DNA of 64,000 nucleotides from CAXBCP01 sp038120765 (GTDB lineage Bacteria; Pseudomonadota; Alphaproteobacteria; MPNO01; UBA830). Shown here one piece after another: positions 7,423 to 16,007 of the stretch. Made by a program: the position numbers and the translations under genes. Position 1 is the first letter of the stretch; every line of letters starts with the position of its first letter. The stretch covers positions 1 through 64,000 of the forward strand of contig JAYOMI010000002.1 of assembly GCA_038120765.1 (NCBI GenBank). Reading direction: 5' to 3'. Below the pieces are notes generated by a model. It did not search any database and was not told the origin of the DNA. It saw only the letters and a program-made list of their open reading frames with translations.

Positions 7423-9414
7423 CTAGAGCCGGGCTTTCACCGCCGCCGCCACCGCGTCCGCCGTGATCCCGAAATGCTCGTACAGCTCTTCCGCCGGGGC
7501 CGAAGCGCCGAAGCCCTTCATCCCGACAAAACCGCCCTCGGGCCCGGTCCAGTGTTCCCAGCCGAAACCGATTGCGGCTTCGACCGCGACACGAACGCCG
7601 TCACCCAGGACGGCGGCTTTATACGCGGCGGACTGCGCCTCGAAAAGTTCCCAGCAGGGCATGGAGACGACGGCTGTCGGCACGCCCTCCGCCTGCAGGG
7701 CCTCACGGGCGTTCATCGCGATTTCGACCTCGGAGCCGGTCGCCATGATGGTCGCCTTGCGGTCGCCGTCGGCTTCCGCAAGCACATAGGCGCCCTTCGC
7801 CGAGAGATTTTCGTCGGTATGCACCGTCCGCAGGGTCGGCAGATCCTGACGCGTCAGCGCCATGGCAGACGGGCCGGCCACGTTCTCCAGCGCGGCCTGC
7901 CAGCATTCGGCGGCTTCGACCGCATCGGCGGGGCGGAACACCTGTACGTTAGGGATCGCCCGCAACGCGGCCAGATGTTCGACCGGCTGATGGGTCGGCC
8001 CGTCTTCGCCGAGACCGATGGAATCGTGGGTCAGCACATGGATCACGCGAATGCCCATCAGGGCTGCCAGCCGCAGCGACGGGCGCAGGTAATCCGAGAA
8101 AATCAGGAACGTGCCCGAATAGGGAATGATGCCGCCGTGCAGTGCCATGCCGTTCATGGCGGCGGCCATGCCGTGTTCGCGCACGCCATAATACATATAG
8201 CGCCCGGCATAGTCCGGCGGGGCAAGCGGGCCGAACCCGGCCGCCTTGGTATTGTTCGACCCGGTCAGATCGGCCGAGCCGCCGATCATTTCCGGTACCG
8301 CCGGGGTGATTGCATCGAGCACCTTGCCGGACGATGCCCGGGTGGCAAGCTTCAGCGCATCGGCGGAAAAGCCTTTTTTCACGTCGATGACAGACTGTTC
8401 CCAGCCCTTCGGCAGATCGCCCGCCATCGCGCGTTCGAATTCCGCGCGGGAGGCGGCGGCGGCGAGACGGGCCGACCAGTCGACGTATGCGCCCTCATTC
8501 CGGCTCCCGGCTACACGCCACGCGGACAGGATTTCGTCCGGAATAACGAACGGCTCATACGGCCAGCCCAACTGCTTGCGGGCGGCGGCGATTTCATCGG
8601 CGCCGAGCGGCGCACCGTGAACGCCGGACGTGCCCTGCTTGTTCGGCGATCCGAAGCCGATCACGGTTTTGCAGGCAATGATCGACGGCCTGTCCGACGC
8701 CATCGCCGCTTCCATCGCCGCGCTGAGCGCTGCCGGATCGTGGCCGTCGCAGCGTTGCGTGTGCCAGCCATAGGCATCGAACCGGCCGAGCGCATCGTCG
8801 GACAGGGACATTTCCGTGCCGCCGTCGATCGAGATATCGTTGTCGTCATACAGCACGATAAGGCGGTCGAGCTTCATGTGGCCGGCGAGCGAGGCCGCCT
8901 CGTGGCTGATGCCTTCCATCAGGTCGCCGTCGGAGGCAATGACCCAGGTCCGGTGATCCACCAGATCGTCGCCATAACGCGCATTCATAGAGCGTTCCGC
9001 GATCGCCATCCCGACCGCCGTCGAAATCCCCTGCCCCAGCGGGCCCGTCGTCATTTCGATCCCGCCGGCCTCGCCATATTCGGGATGCCCCGCTGTTTTG
9101 CTGCCGAGCTGGCGGAAATTGCGGAGCTGGTCCATCGTCATGTCTGCATAGCCGGTCAGATGCAGCAGCGAATAGAGCAGCATCGATCCGTGCCCCGCGG
9201 AAAGGACGAAGCGGTCGCGGTCGGCCCAGTCCGGGTCGGCCGGATTGTATTTCAGGTATTTCGCGAACAACACCGTCGCCGCATCCGCGGCGCCCATCGG
9301 CATGCCGGGGTGACCGGAGTTTGCAGCCTGGACGGCATCCATCGACAGGGCGCGGATGGCATTGGCAAGCTGGGCGTAATCGACGTCTGTCGCTTCGGGA
9401 TGTGCTTCGGGCAA
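7423..9414 (-). CDS. tkt: Transketolase
   Basis: 663 residues, the typical bacterial length. It moves two-carbon ketol units in the pentose phosphate or Calvin cycle, with thiamine diphosphate as cofactor. The N-terminal ANSGHPGMPMG segment, the ThDP motif beginning SDGDLMEGISHEA, the pyrimidine-domain GSADLTGSN, and REHGMAAAMNG with the conserved Glu are intact. It is the first gene of tkt-gap-pgk. No Rubisco or phosphoribulokinase gene is in the window, so a Calvin-cycle role is not indicated. Confidence 0.97.
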   Translation of the reverse strand: MPEAHPEATDVDYAQLANAIRALSMDAVQAANSGHPGMPMGAADAATVLFAKYLKYNPADPDWADRDRFVLSAGHGSMLLYSLLHLTGYADMTMDQLRNFRQLGSKTAGHPEYGEAGGIEMTTGPLGQGISTAVGMAIAERSMNARYGDDLVDHRTWVIASDGDLMEGISHEAASLAGHMKLDRLIVLYDDNDISIDGGTEMSLSDDALGRFDAYGWHTQRCDGHDPAALSAAMEAAMASDRPSIIACKTVIGFGSPNKQGTSGVHGAPLGADEIAAARKQLGWPYEPFVIPDEILSAWRVAGSRNEGAYVDWSARLAAAASRAEFERAMAGDLPKGWEQSVIDVKKGFSADALKLATRASSGKVLDAITPAVPEMIGGSADLTGSNNTKAAGFGPLAPPDYAGRYMYYGVREHGMAAAMNGMALHGGIIPYSGTFLIFSDYLRPSLRLAALMGIRVIHVLTHDSIGLGEDGPTHQPVEHLAALRAIPNVQVFRPADAVEAAECWQAALENVAGPSAMALTRQDLPTLRTVHTDENLSAKGAYVLAEADGDRKATIMATGSEVEIAMNAREALQAEGVPTAVVSMPCWELFEAQSAAYKAAVLGDGVRVAVEAAIGFGWEHWTGPEGGFVGMKGFGASAPAEELYEHFGITADAVAAAVKARL

Positions 9415-9650
9415 AACGCGTTCTTCATTCTGGCCCGCGCGGATGCCGCACGGACGGGTTCAGCCAAGGAAATCCGTCCCGAAGATGCACCAAATCCCGG
9501 ACATTCGCAGTGCCCGGGACGGTCAAAATCCCTCCGATGCGGAACGGGCGCAATGTATCCGCCCCACGGCGGGATTCAACCCCTTTAGGACGAATCTTCG
9601 GGGTTTTTGGCATTGCCGGGCGCTCCGGGCGCCCAATCGTCTGTCTCCGG

Positions 9651-10931
9651 TCAGCTTCTGACGATGATTCCGTCGGCGAGCGACAGCCGGACGGCCCGGA
9701 TCGCCGGAACAAGCCCTGCGAGGACGCCCGCGGCGACAACAGCCCCGAGATACATCATATCGGTCTGCGTCGGAGCGCCGATGGCGATGAACAGGCCATA
9801 GGTCGATTCAATCAATGGCTGAGCGATTCCGAGAAGGATATAGAGCAACCCCAGACCGGTCATTGCGCCGAGGGCGGCGATAAACCCCGCTTCCAGCAGG
9901 AATAGCGAGAAGATATGCGCCGGCCGGGCGCCGACCGCCCGTAATATGGCCATTTCACGGCGGCGTTCGTTCATGCCCGATAACAGCATCGTCATCATCC
10001 CGATCAGCCCGGTCGCGACGACGAAAACAGATATCGCCGAGAGGGCGCGCTCTGCAGTGGCCATCAGCGACCAGAGTTCCTGCAGGGCGACGCCCGGCAG
10101 AATGGCGAGCAATGGTTCGGGACGGTATTCGTTGATTTTCCGTTGAACGGCGAACGTCGCGAACCTGCTCTTGAGGCCGACGAAAAACGCCGTGATCGCG
10201 CGTGGCTGAAGGTCCATCCGGCGCACACGGTCCGCATCCATCCGCAGACCCGGCACAGGCGCACCCGAACGCCAGTCGATATGGATCGCTTCGATCCCGC
10301 CGAGGCTCACATGAACGGTGCGGTCGACCGGGGTCCCGGTGCGGGCCAGAATGCCGGAAACGCGAAACGGCTTGTCTGTATGACGGGCGAAGCCGATCCG
10401 GCCGACGCCATGGTCGATGATTATTTCGTCGCCGATCCCGTACCCGAGCGCGTCGGCGNNNNNNNNNNCGTCGGCGACCTCCGCGCCGAGAACGGCGTCG
10501 AAAACATCGTCAAACTGCCGGCCTTCGGCGAATCTGAGGTTCTGCATCCGGGCATAGCGGAAATGCCTGAAATAGTCGGCATTCGTGCCAAGCACCCTGA
10601 ACCTGCGATGGGAATCGCCGAGCGACAGCGGAATTGTCCAGGCTACCGCGGGGTCCGCCGCAAGCTCGCGGTAGCTCTGCCATGAAATATTGTTTGTCGC
10701 GTTGCCGATCCGGAACACGGAATAGAGAAGCAGCGGGATCGATCCGCTGCGTGCGCCCACGACAAGATCGGTCCCGGAGATCGTGTTCGAAAAACTGTTG
10801 CGCGTCTCCGTGCGGATACGCTCCACACCAAGCAGCAGCGTCACGCTGACGGCAATCGCAGCAACGGACAGCAGCACCGTCGCCCGGCGACTGACCAGAC
10901 TTCTGAAGGCAAGGTGGAGGATCGTTTTCAT
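9651..10931 (-). CDS. ABC transporter permease, MacB/FtsX-LolC type (predicted zinc-regulated system)
   Basis: About 420 residues: an N-terminal membrane helix (about 18-38), a large periplasmic MacB core-like domain and three C-terminal helices of the FtsX type, with the MNERRREMAILRAVGARP cytoplasmic loop typical of LolC/FtsX permeases. A 10-N assembly gap at 10459-10468 interrupts it in frame. The bases on either side repeat CGTCGGCG, and joining them gives GAEVADALGYG, which matches the family. The start overlaps the ATPase gene by 4 bp. With the ATPase and the DUF2796 protein it forms a transporter-like unit behind a Zur-like operator. Confidence 0.88.
   Translation of the reverse strand: MKTILHLAFRSLVSRRATVLLSVAAIAVSVTLLLGVERIRTETRNSFSNTISGTDLVVGARSGSIPLLLYSVFRIGNATNNISWQSYRELAADPAVAWTIPLSLGDSHRRFRVLGTNADYFRHFRYARMQNLRFAEGRQFDDVFDAVLGAEVADXXXXADALGYGIGDEIIIDHGVGRIGFARHTDKPFRVSGILARTGTPVDRTVHVSLGGIEAIHIDWRSGAPVPGLRMDADRVRRMDLQPRAITAFFVGLKSRFATFAVQRKINEYRPEPLLAILPGVALQELWSLMATAERALSAISVFVVATGLIGMMTMLLSGMNERRREMAILRAVGARPAHIFSLFLLEAGFIAALGAMTGLGLLYILLGIAQPLIESTYGLFIAIGAPTQTDMMYLGAVVAAGVLAGLVPAIRAVRLSLADGIIVRS
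10459..10468. other. Assembly gap (10 N)
   Basis: The octamer CGTCGGCG occurs immediately on both sides. Collapsing the repeat restores an uninterrupted permease reading frame, so the gap probably represents an unresolved overlap and not missing DNA. Confidence 0.75.
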
Positions 10932-11656
10932 GCGGTCGCCGTGGGCGCGGCCGCCCGGTTCAGGTCGGCAAGCGACACATGGCGGTCGAACATCTGCTCC
11001 ATCCGCCGGTCATGGCTCACAAGGATCAGGGTCTGGCTCTCGGTTGCGGCAGTTTCGAACAACAGATCGAGAAAGGACTGGCGGGCATCATCGTCCAGAG
11101 CGGATGTGGGTTCGTCCGCAATCAGGAGTTCCGGCGCACCGATGAGCGCCCGCGCGGCGGCCACCCGCTGTTGCTGCCCGACGCTCAGATCCGTCACGGA
11201 CCGCCCTGTCAGCAGCGCATCGGGCAAGCCCATACGGGCGAGCAGGCGGCGGGCTGCCGACACCGGGTCGCCGTCCCTTGCCGCTGCCTGCGCCGACCGG
11301 CGCGCCGAAAACCGGCACGGCAGGAGGACGTTCTCGACCAGCGACAGGTAGGGTACCAGGTTGAACAACTGAAAGATGACGCCGACGTGATCCGCCCGGA
11401 ACGAGTCCCTTTGCGCCGACGACAATTTGTCGAGACGGGTACCCAGAACAGACACCGCGCCGCCGTCGGGAACCGTAACACCGCCGAGCAGGTTCAGCAG
11501 CGTCGTCTTGCCGCTGCCGCTCGGACCGCTGACAAACAGGCGTTCGCCCGTCCCGACGGAAAAGTCCGGGATGTCGAGAACCGGCGTCTTCCCGGACGGC
11601 CACCGGAATGTGACATTGGATATTTCGACGGCATTTGTCATCGCGGCAGTTCCCAA
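10928..11656 (-). CDS. ABC transporter ATP-binding protein, LolD/MacB type
   Basis: 242 residues with a complete nucleotide-binding domain: Walker A GPSGSGKTT, Q-loop, signature LSVGQQQR, Walker B LLIADEP and the switch His in LVSHD. The type pairs with FtsX/LolC permeases in lipoprotein-release, mechanotransmission or metal-related systems. It ends 4 bp inside the permease gene and starts 22 bp after the DUF2796 gene, so the three are one transcription unit. Genes of this composition occur in zinc-starvation regulons in other proteobacteria, and the Zur-like site upstream of DUF2796 agrees with that. Confidence 0.9.
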   Translation of the reverse strand: MGTAAMTNAVEISNVTFRWPSGKTPVLDIPDFSVGTGERLFVSGPSGSGKTTLLNLLGGVTVPDGGAVSVLGTRLDKLSSAQRDSFRADHVGVIFQLFNLVPYLSLVENVLLPCRFSARRSAQAAARDGDPVSAARRLLARMGLPDALLTGRSVTDLSVGQQQRVAAARALIGAPELLIADEPTSALDDDARQSFLDLLFETAATESQTLILVSHDRRMEQMFDRHVSLADLNRAAAPTATA

Positions 11657-11678
11657 GCCCCGGGCTGGAAGTCCAGTC

Positions 11679-12320
11679 CTAGAAGTCCAATCGAGGAGAA
11701 TCCGGAGTCAGGTCCCGTGCAATCTGGCCCCTGGGAGTGATGGCCTCCACCTCTATTTCTCTCGCCGCAGGGAATTTCTCAAACAGCTTCACATCCATGC
11801 GCCTTAGCTTCCCGATATCCTCGCAGCGGAACCGGTACTGCGCCTGAAAGGCGGAATGCCCGTCGTCTGCGGCGTCTCTATGCCCGTGTTCTTCGCCGTG
11901 ATCGTGACCGTGTTTACCCCCGTGTGCGTGCTTTTCGGTATCCGAGGACAGAAAAGGATGATCGACATCGGCATTTACCAACCCGCACTTGGCATCTGCG
12001 GAAAGTATGAAAAGCGTCCCGCCCTCCGCCAGCAGCGCCCCCGCTTTCGCAACCGCCTGCCTGTCCGTATCGGTCGACGGGGCATGCTCGAACCCGACAA
12101 TATCTATGCCCGGCGAAACAAGCCGCATTTCGACGAGGGGGCCTTCGACAGCGATTTTCAACGTGCTGACCCCGTGTTCATGGGCATGGTGGTGTCTTTC
12201 TGCCGCTTTCAGGGGCGTTGCCAGAAAAACGGCGAACAAAATTACGGTGATGGCCAGAATCGATAGCTCGTGACGGCGGGATCGGATTCGGCAGTCGATG
12301 GGGAAGCTGTAAGCGGTCAT
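11679..12320 (-). CDS. DUF2796/ZrgA-like periplasmic His-rich protein
   Basis: 213 residues from the ATG at 12320. The annotatable frame reaches 12377, but the longer form would start inside the operator and lacks a sensible leader. A signal peptide ends near ATPLKAAE, followed by a HHHAHEHG cluster and, mid-protein, a second His/Asp/Glu stretch with HGHDHGEEHGH. This layout fits the DUF2796 family, whose Vibrio member ZrgA takes part in zinc acquisition. It probably captures Zn(II) in the periplasm for the ABC pair encoded immediately downstream. A TATAAT at 12337-12342 and a Zur-like palindrome lie upstream. Confidence 0.85.
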   Translation of the reverse strand: MTAYSFPIDCRIRSRRHELSILAITVILFAVFLATPLKAAERHHHAHEHGVSTLKIAVEGPLVEMRLVSPGIDIVGFEHAPSTDTDRQAVAKAGALLAEGGTLFILSADAKCGLVNADVDHPFLSSDTEKHAHGGKHGHDHGEEHGHRDAADDGHSAFQAQYRFRCEDIGKLRRMDVKLFEKFPAAREIEVEAITPRGQIARDLTPDSPRLDF

Positions 12321-12336
12321 GGCTGCATTCTCAAAG

Positions 12337-12342
12337 ATTATA
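12337..12342 (-). promoter_or_regulatory. -10 element of the DUF2796-ABC operon promoter
   Basis: A perfect TATAAT read on the minus strand, 17 bases upstream of the DUF2796 start codon. The -35 position, 17 bp further up, falls inside the Zur-like palindrome, so a bound repressor would block RNA polymerase. Confidence 0.6.
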
Positions 12343-12357
12343 TGACGGATTAATATC

Positions 12358-12380
12358 GCAATGTAATAACATAACATTTA
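12358..12380. promoter_or_regulatory. Zur-box-like operator
   Basis: A 23-bp near-palindrome with half-sites AATGT (12360-12364) and AACATT (12373-12378) around an AT-rich centre. By eye it agrees with the proteobacterial Zur consensus (AAATGTTATA-N-TATAACATTT) at 17 of 21 informative positions. It sits 37 bp upstream of the DUF2796 start and over the -35 region. This suggests repression when zinc is plentiful. Confidence 0.75.
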
Positions 12381-12414
12381 AAACTGGAATATCCATCGCT
12401 TCGATATGTTGCCG

Positions 12415-13092
12415 CTACTCGCGGTATCTCTCCACCTGCGCCGCCTCGATAATGTAGCCGGCGGTCACCGGGGCCTTGCCGTCCGACAAGGGCACGATCG
12501 TCTCCGTGCGCTCGATTTTGACGCGTCCGGTAATCCAGACCGGGGTGAACAGGTCCGTGATGATGAAGGGTTCTGCCAGTTTCACGAACACCATCTGGTT
12601 CTGCGGCGGCGGCGGCACGTGGATGCAGGCCCCGACATACGGGACCAGCAGAAATTCCTGAATGGCGGCCCCCTCGTATTCCAGCGGCAGCGCGTATCCC
12701 GGCAAGCGGATGAACTGACCTTCGAGATTCTTGTCGACGACGCTTTCGAGACGCCGGATTTCTGCCTCGATCTCCTCGAACCGGGCAAGAAGCGCATCCA
12801 CTTCGACACCTTGGCTCTCGAGCTCCGACGTCATTTCAACAACGTTTTCATATTCAGGACTGACGGGAGACAGATAGCCCTGCGCCACCTGATACCGGAC
12901 CGCCGCTATATCATGGAGCTTTGCCGCGAGGACCGGCTCAAGATGAGCGAACGGGTCCTCCAGTTGATTTCCGTCGGACGGCGCCAGATCTTCCCAGGTG
13001 ACCAGCCGGGGCGTCTGGGCCGATGCCGGAACAATATGGACCGCGGAAAGCGCAGCCGCGAATATCCAGAGGCCCGCCAGGAAATTTTTCAT
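12415..13092 (-). CDS. DUF3299 secreted protein of the zinc locus
   Basis: 225 residues from the ATG at 13092; the longer frame from 13212 adds residues upstream of an obvious signal peptide (MKNFLAGLWIFAAALSAV...ASAQ). The C-terminal half carries the DUF3299 signature LLVPYVGACIHVPPPPQNQ and a GYALPLEYEG segment. A predicted coiled coil covers about residues 65-105. DUF3299 proteins have no established function but often accompany LolCDE-like ABC genes and DUF2796 proteins in metal-regulated clusters, as here. The Zur-like site lies after its stop codon, so it may have its own promoter; none is obvious. Confidence 0.75.
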   Translation of the reverse strand: MKNFLAGLWIFAAALSAVHIVPASAQTPRLVTWEDLAPSDGNQLEDPFAHLEPVLAAKLHDIAAVRYQVAQGYLSPVSPEYENVVEMTSELESQGVEVDALLARFEEIEAEIRRLESVVDKNLEGQFIRLPGYALPLEYEGAAIQEFLLVPYVGACIHVPPPPQNQMVFVKLAEPFIITDLFTPVWITGRVKIERTETIVPLSDGKAPVTAGYIIEAAQVERYRE

Positions 13093-13192
13093 CAACACCC
13101 CCCGGGTTCTCCGTCGATATACCGGAAACCAGGCACTGACATATTGATCATCCGGCAAATCGCTATTCGGCCCCTCGTTCCCGATCCATGTC

Positions 13193-13975
13193 CTATTCCA
13201 TGAACCAGCCATGGCTGACGATGATCGATTGCCCGGTCAGCGCGTTCGTCGGGAACGCGGCAAGGAACACGGCGGTCTCGGCAATGTCGTTGACGGTGCT
13301 GAACTCGCCGTCGACCGTATCTTTGAGCATCACGTTCTTCACCACTTCTTCTTCCGTGATCCCGAGGTCGCGCGCCTGTTCGGGAATCTGCTTTTCGACC
13401 AGCGGTGTGCGCACGAAGCCCGGGCAGATCACATTCGAGCGCACGCCATAGGCGGCGCCTTCGACGGCGATAACGCGGGCGAGGCCCAGCAGGCCGTGTT
13501 TCGCGGTCACATACGGCGCCTTCAGCGGCGACGCGACCTTGGAATGCGCCGAGCCCATCATGATGACCGACCCGCCATTGCCCGACTCTTTCATCACGCG
13601 CAGGCAGGCCTTCGACGTCAGAAACGCGCCGTCCAGATGAATCGCGAGAAGCTTCTTCCATGCATCGAATTCAAGATCGATCAGGGACGAGATGTGCTGG
13701 ATACCGGCATTGCTTATCAGGATATCGACCCCGCCATAGGCATCGACCATCGCCGCCACGCCGGCATTGACCGCCGCTTCGTCGGTGACGTCCATTTCGA
13801 CGGCCATCGCCGTGCCGCCAGCCTTGACGATGCTATCCGCCGCCGCCTGGCCGGCATCCAGCTTCAGGTCCGCGATGCAGACCTTCGCGCCTTCCGCCGC
13901 GTAGGCTTCGGCGATTTCCTTGCCGATACCGCTGGCGGCGCCGGTGATCAGGGCTACTTTGTCTTTAAGGCGCAT
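13193..13975 (-). CDS. bdhA: D-3-hydroxybutyrate dehydrogenase
   Basis: 260 residues. A classical SDR that oxidises 3-hydroxybutyrate to acetoacetate in polyhydroxybutyrate turnover. NAD-binding TGAASGIG is at about residues 11-18, the catalytic Ser lies in MMGSAHSK and Tyr/Lys in YVTAKHG. The substrate loop PGFVRTPLVEKQIPEQA is the marker that distinguishes this dehydrogenase from other SDRs. The patatin gene upstream on the same strand is a common partner in alphaproteobacteria, which suggests a shared role in storage-polymer or lipid mobilisation. Confidence 0.93.
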   Translation of the reverse strand: MRLKDKVALITGAASGIGKEIAEAYAAEGAKVCIADLKLDAGQAAADSIVKAGGTAMAVEMDVTDEAAVNAGVAAMVDAYGGVDILISNAGIQHISSLIDLEFDAWKKLLAIHLDGAFLTSKACLRVMKESGNGGSVIMMGSAHSKVASPLKAPYVTAKHGLLGLARVIAVEGAAYGVRSNVICPGFVRTPLVEKQIPEQARDLGITEEEVVKNVMLKDTVDGEFSTVNDIAETAVFLAAFPTNALTGQSIIVSHGWFME

Positions 13976-14019
13976 GGGGTCTCTCCGGTGAAATGCTGGT
14001 TGAAATCAAGGACCAGTGG

Positions 14020-15114
14020 TTAATTGAAAACCGAGGCGATGGACAGGCTGGATTCCCTGCCCACCCTGTCGGCATGCTGCTCGAGCCATTCCGCGGCGGC
14101 TTCCCTGCCGAGATCTCTAAGATGCACGAAAAACGGCCATTCAGCATTCAGCTTGCTGGACGCCCGCAACGGTTCAAGCGCCTCGCCTCCGTCTATCCTG
14201 TGCAGCCGGACCTGCCTGTAGCGTTCCTTGTCCAGAACGCCCTGATCGATCAGACGGGCGACAAACTCGATCGCGCGCAATTCGTGCAGCAGCGCGCTAT
14301 TGAACGAGATCTCGTTCATGCGATCGAGAATCTCCCGCGCGGTATCCGGTGTCGAATTCCGCATGATCGGATTTGTCTGGATCAGCAGCAGATCGGAGGT
14401 CGCGCAGGCGTTGTGAAACGGAAACAGAACCGGGTTTCCTGCAAAGCCGCCATCCCAATAGGGGACATCGTCGATCACAACAGCCTGAAAAAGGTGCGGC
14501 AGACAGGCCGACGCCATCACGCTGTCGACCGTTACCTCCGCCCCGTTGAAGACCTTTACCTTGCCGGTATGTACGTTCGTCGCCGAAATAAACAGGGTCA
14601 TGTCGCCGCTTTTGTGCAAGCGGTCGAAATCGACGTTCTCCGCCACCAGATCCCGCAACGGATTGATGTTCAGCGGATTGAATTCATAGGGAGAGACGAG
14701 CCGGGACATCAGATCGAACGTCATGAAGGTCGGCGAGGTATCGAGGTTCCAGTCGCCGAAAAAGACATTAACCGGCGATCGCTGGAGCGGGCTTGCATGC
14801 GCGACCCGGCTGACCGAGCGCCAGAATATTTCGAGAGATTCGCGGGCGCCGTCGCGTCCATCGCGGGCAAAGCCGTCAGCAAGAATGACCGCATTCATCG
14901 CGCCTGCGCTGTTGCCGCTGACCCCTTCGAAAGCGATCCGGCCGTCTTCGAGCAGCGCATCGAGCACGCCCCAGGTAAAGGCGCCGTGGGCGCCCCCGCC
15001 CTGCAGGGCAAGATTGACCGTTAAATTCCGGGGTGCCGATTTTCGCCGACGCGGCTTACCGCGGGCTTTTGTCGCTTGCTTCTGTGTCATGGTGCGAAAA
15101 TGGCCATCGGGCAC
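14020..15114 (-). CDS. Patatin-like phospholipase (DUF3734-type)
   Basis: 364 residues from a GTG at 15114; an ATG at 15090 is an alternative that removes eight residues. The patatin core shows the oxyanion loop GGGAHGAFTWG, the nucleophile elbow GNSAG and the DGG dyad in YWDGGFAGNPV, so it should be an active Ser-Asp acyl hydrolase. The N-terminus is Lys/Arg-rich and has no signal peptide. It lies 45 bp upstream of bdhA, with which it commonly forms an operon. It probably acts on lipid or polyester intermediates; the substrate is not proven. Confidence 0.9.
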   Translation of the reverse strand: MPDGHFRTMTQKQATKARGKPRRRKSAPRNLTVNLALQGGGAHGAFTWGVLDALLEDGRIAFEGVSGNSAGAMNAVILADGFARDGRDGARESLEIFWRSVSRVAHASPLQRSPVNVFFGDWNLDTSPTFMTFDLMSRLVSPYEFNPLNINPLRDLVAENVDFDRLHKSGDMTLFISATNVHTGKVKVFNGAEVTVDSVMASACLPHLFQAVVIDDVPYWDGGFAGNPVLFPFHNACATSDLLLIQTNPIMRNSTPDTAREILDRMNEISFNSALLHELRAIEFVARLIDQGVLDKERYRQVRLHRIDGGEALEPLRASSKLNAEWPFFVHLRDLGREAAAEWLEQHADRVGRESSLSIASVFN

Positions 15115-15287
15115 GTAAAATCAAGCAGGGATAGCGGTTCCCGTGAAATCATGACCGGAGCGTGACCGTACACCCCCGGCCATCCCGCGCGGCAGGGCTG
15201 TTGCCCGGAACCCGGTCAATGGACTCACCGCTACGCGTAAGCGTAAAGTCGGCAGTCTGGTAATGAACACGGCGGAACGGCGCGAAG

Positions 15288-16007
15288 ATGGAAACGATGA
15301 TCGTCACGGGGGCCGGCAGCGGAATCGGTTCCGCGCTCACGCGGCGTCTGCTGGACGAAAACTATCACGTCTCTGCCTGGGACAGGGATCCCGGCGATCT
15401 CGCCGGCGCGAATGACGCGAATCTCGATNNNNNNNNNNAGCTCGACGTGCGCGATGCCGATGCGATGGCCGCGGCGGTGGCGGATGCCGCCGGGAAGACC
15501 GGTAAAATCGCGGGTCTCGCCACCTGTGCCGCGATATTTCACACAAGACCGTTCCTCGACGTGACCGAGGACGAATGGAATGCGCATCTGTCGATTAACC
15601 TCAAAGGGACGCTGCTGGCCTGTCAGGCGGTACTGCCCCGGATGCTGGAACAGAAATCCGGCAGCATCCTGCTGTTCGCGTCCTCCATCGCCCGGCGCGG
15701 CGCGGCTGAAAGTGCCGCCTACGCCGCCACCAAGGGCGGCGTGCTGGGACTGGGCCGCGCGATCGCGATGGACCATGCCCGGTCGGGTATCCGCGCCAAC
15801 ATCCTGTCGCCCGGCATCACCGACACGCCGCAGCCGCGCGGCAATATGAGCGAAGACGCGATGTATGGCTGGGCCGACAATATCCCGCTGGGCCGCATCG
15901 GCATGCCCGACGACATGGTAGAGACCGCCCTGTTCCTGCTGAGCGACGAGGCGAGCTTCGTCACCGGCCAGGACATCCGGGTCAATGGCGGGGCATCACT
16001 GTTCTGA
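15288..16007 (+). CDS. SDR family oxidoreductase (contains assembly gap)
   Basis: About 239 residues. TGAGSGIG at the N-terminus binds the dinucleotide, and the catalytic Ser (FASSIARRG) and Tyr-x3-Lys (YAATKGG) are present, as is the C-terminal FVTGQDIRVNGG. A 10-N gap at 15429-15438 falls just before LDVRDAD, the segment that follows the second Rossmann strand. CTCGA flanks both sides, so the true sequence may read straight through. Its stop overlaps the next SDR start (TGATG). The substrate is unknown. Confidence 0.88.
   Translation: METMIVTGAGSGIGSALTRRLLDENYHVSAWDRDPGDLAGANDANLDXXXXLDVRDADAMAAAVADAAGKTGKIAGLATCAAIFHTRPFLDVTEDEWNAHLSINLKGTLLACQAVLPRMLEQKSGSILLFASSIARRGAAESAAYAATKGGVLGLGRAIAMDHARSGIRANILSPGITDTPQPRGNMSEDAMYGWADNIPLGRIGMPDDMVETALFLLSDEASFVTGQDIRVNGGASLF
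15429..15438. other. Assembly gap (10 N)
   Basis: Lies inside the SDR gene. The repeated CTCGA on the two flanks suggests an overlap the assembler did not merge; the reading frame is preserved either way. Confidence 0.6.

Noticed and set aside
7474..9588. 704-codon open frame antisense to transketolase
   Set aside because: High-GC codon use leaves long open frames on the opposite strand; it is His/Arg-rich without domains and wholly covered by tkt.
9590..9645. Terminator downstream of the permease gene
   Set aside because: A GGGCGC/GCGCCC stem is present, but there is no T-run in the direction of transcription.
11679..12377. DUF2796 gene starting at 12377
   Set aside because: That start would lie inside the Zur-like palindrome and put the signal peptide 50 residues in; the ATG at 12320 gives a normal leader.
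13211..15024. Open frames antisense to bdhA and patatin
   Set aside because: They contain no recognisable motifs; both annotated genes have complete active sites.
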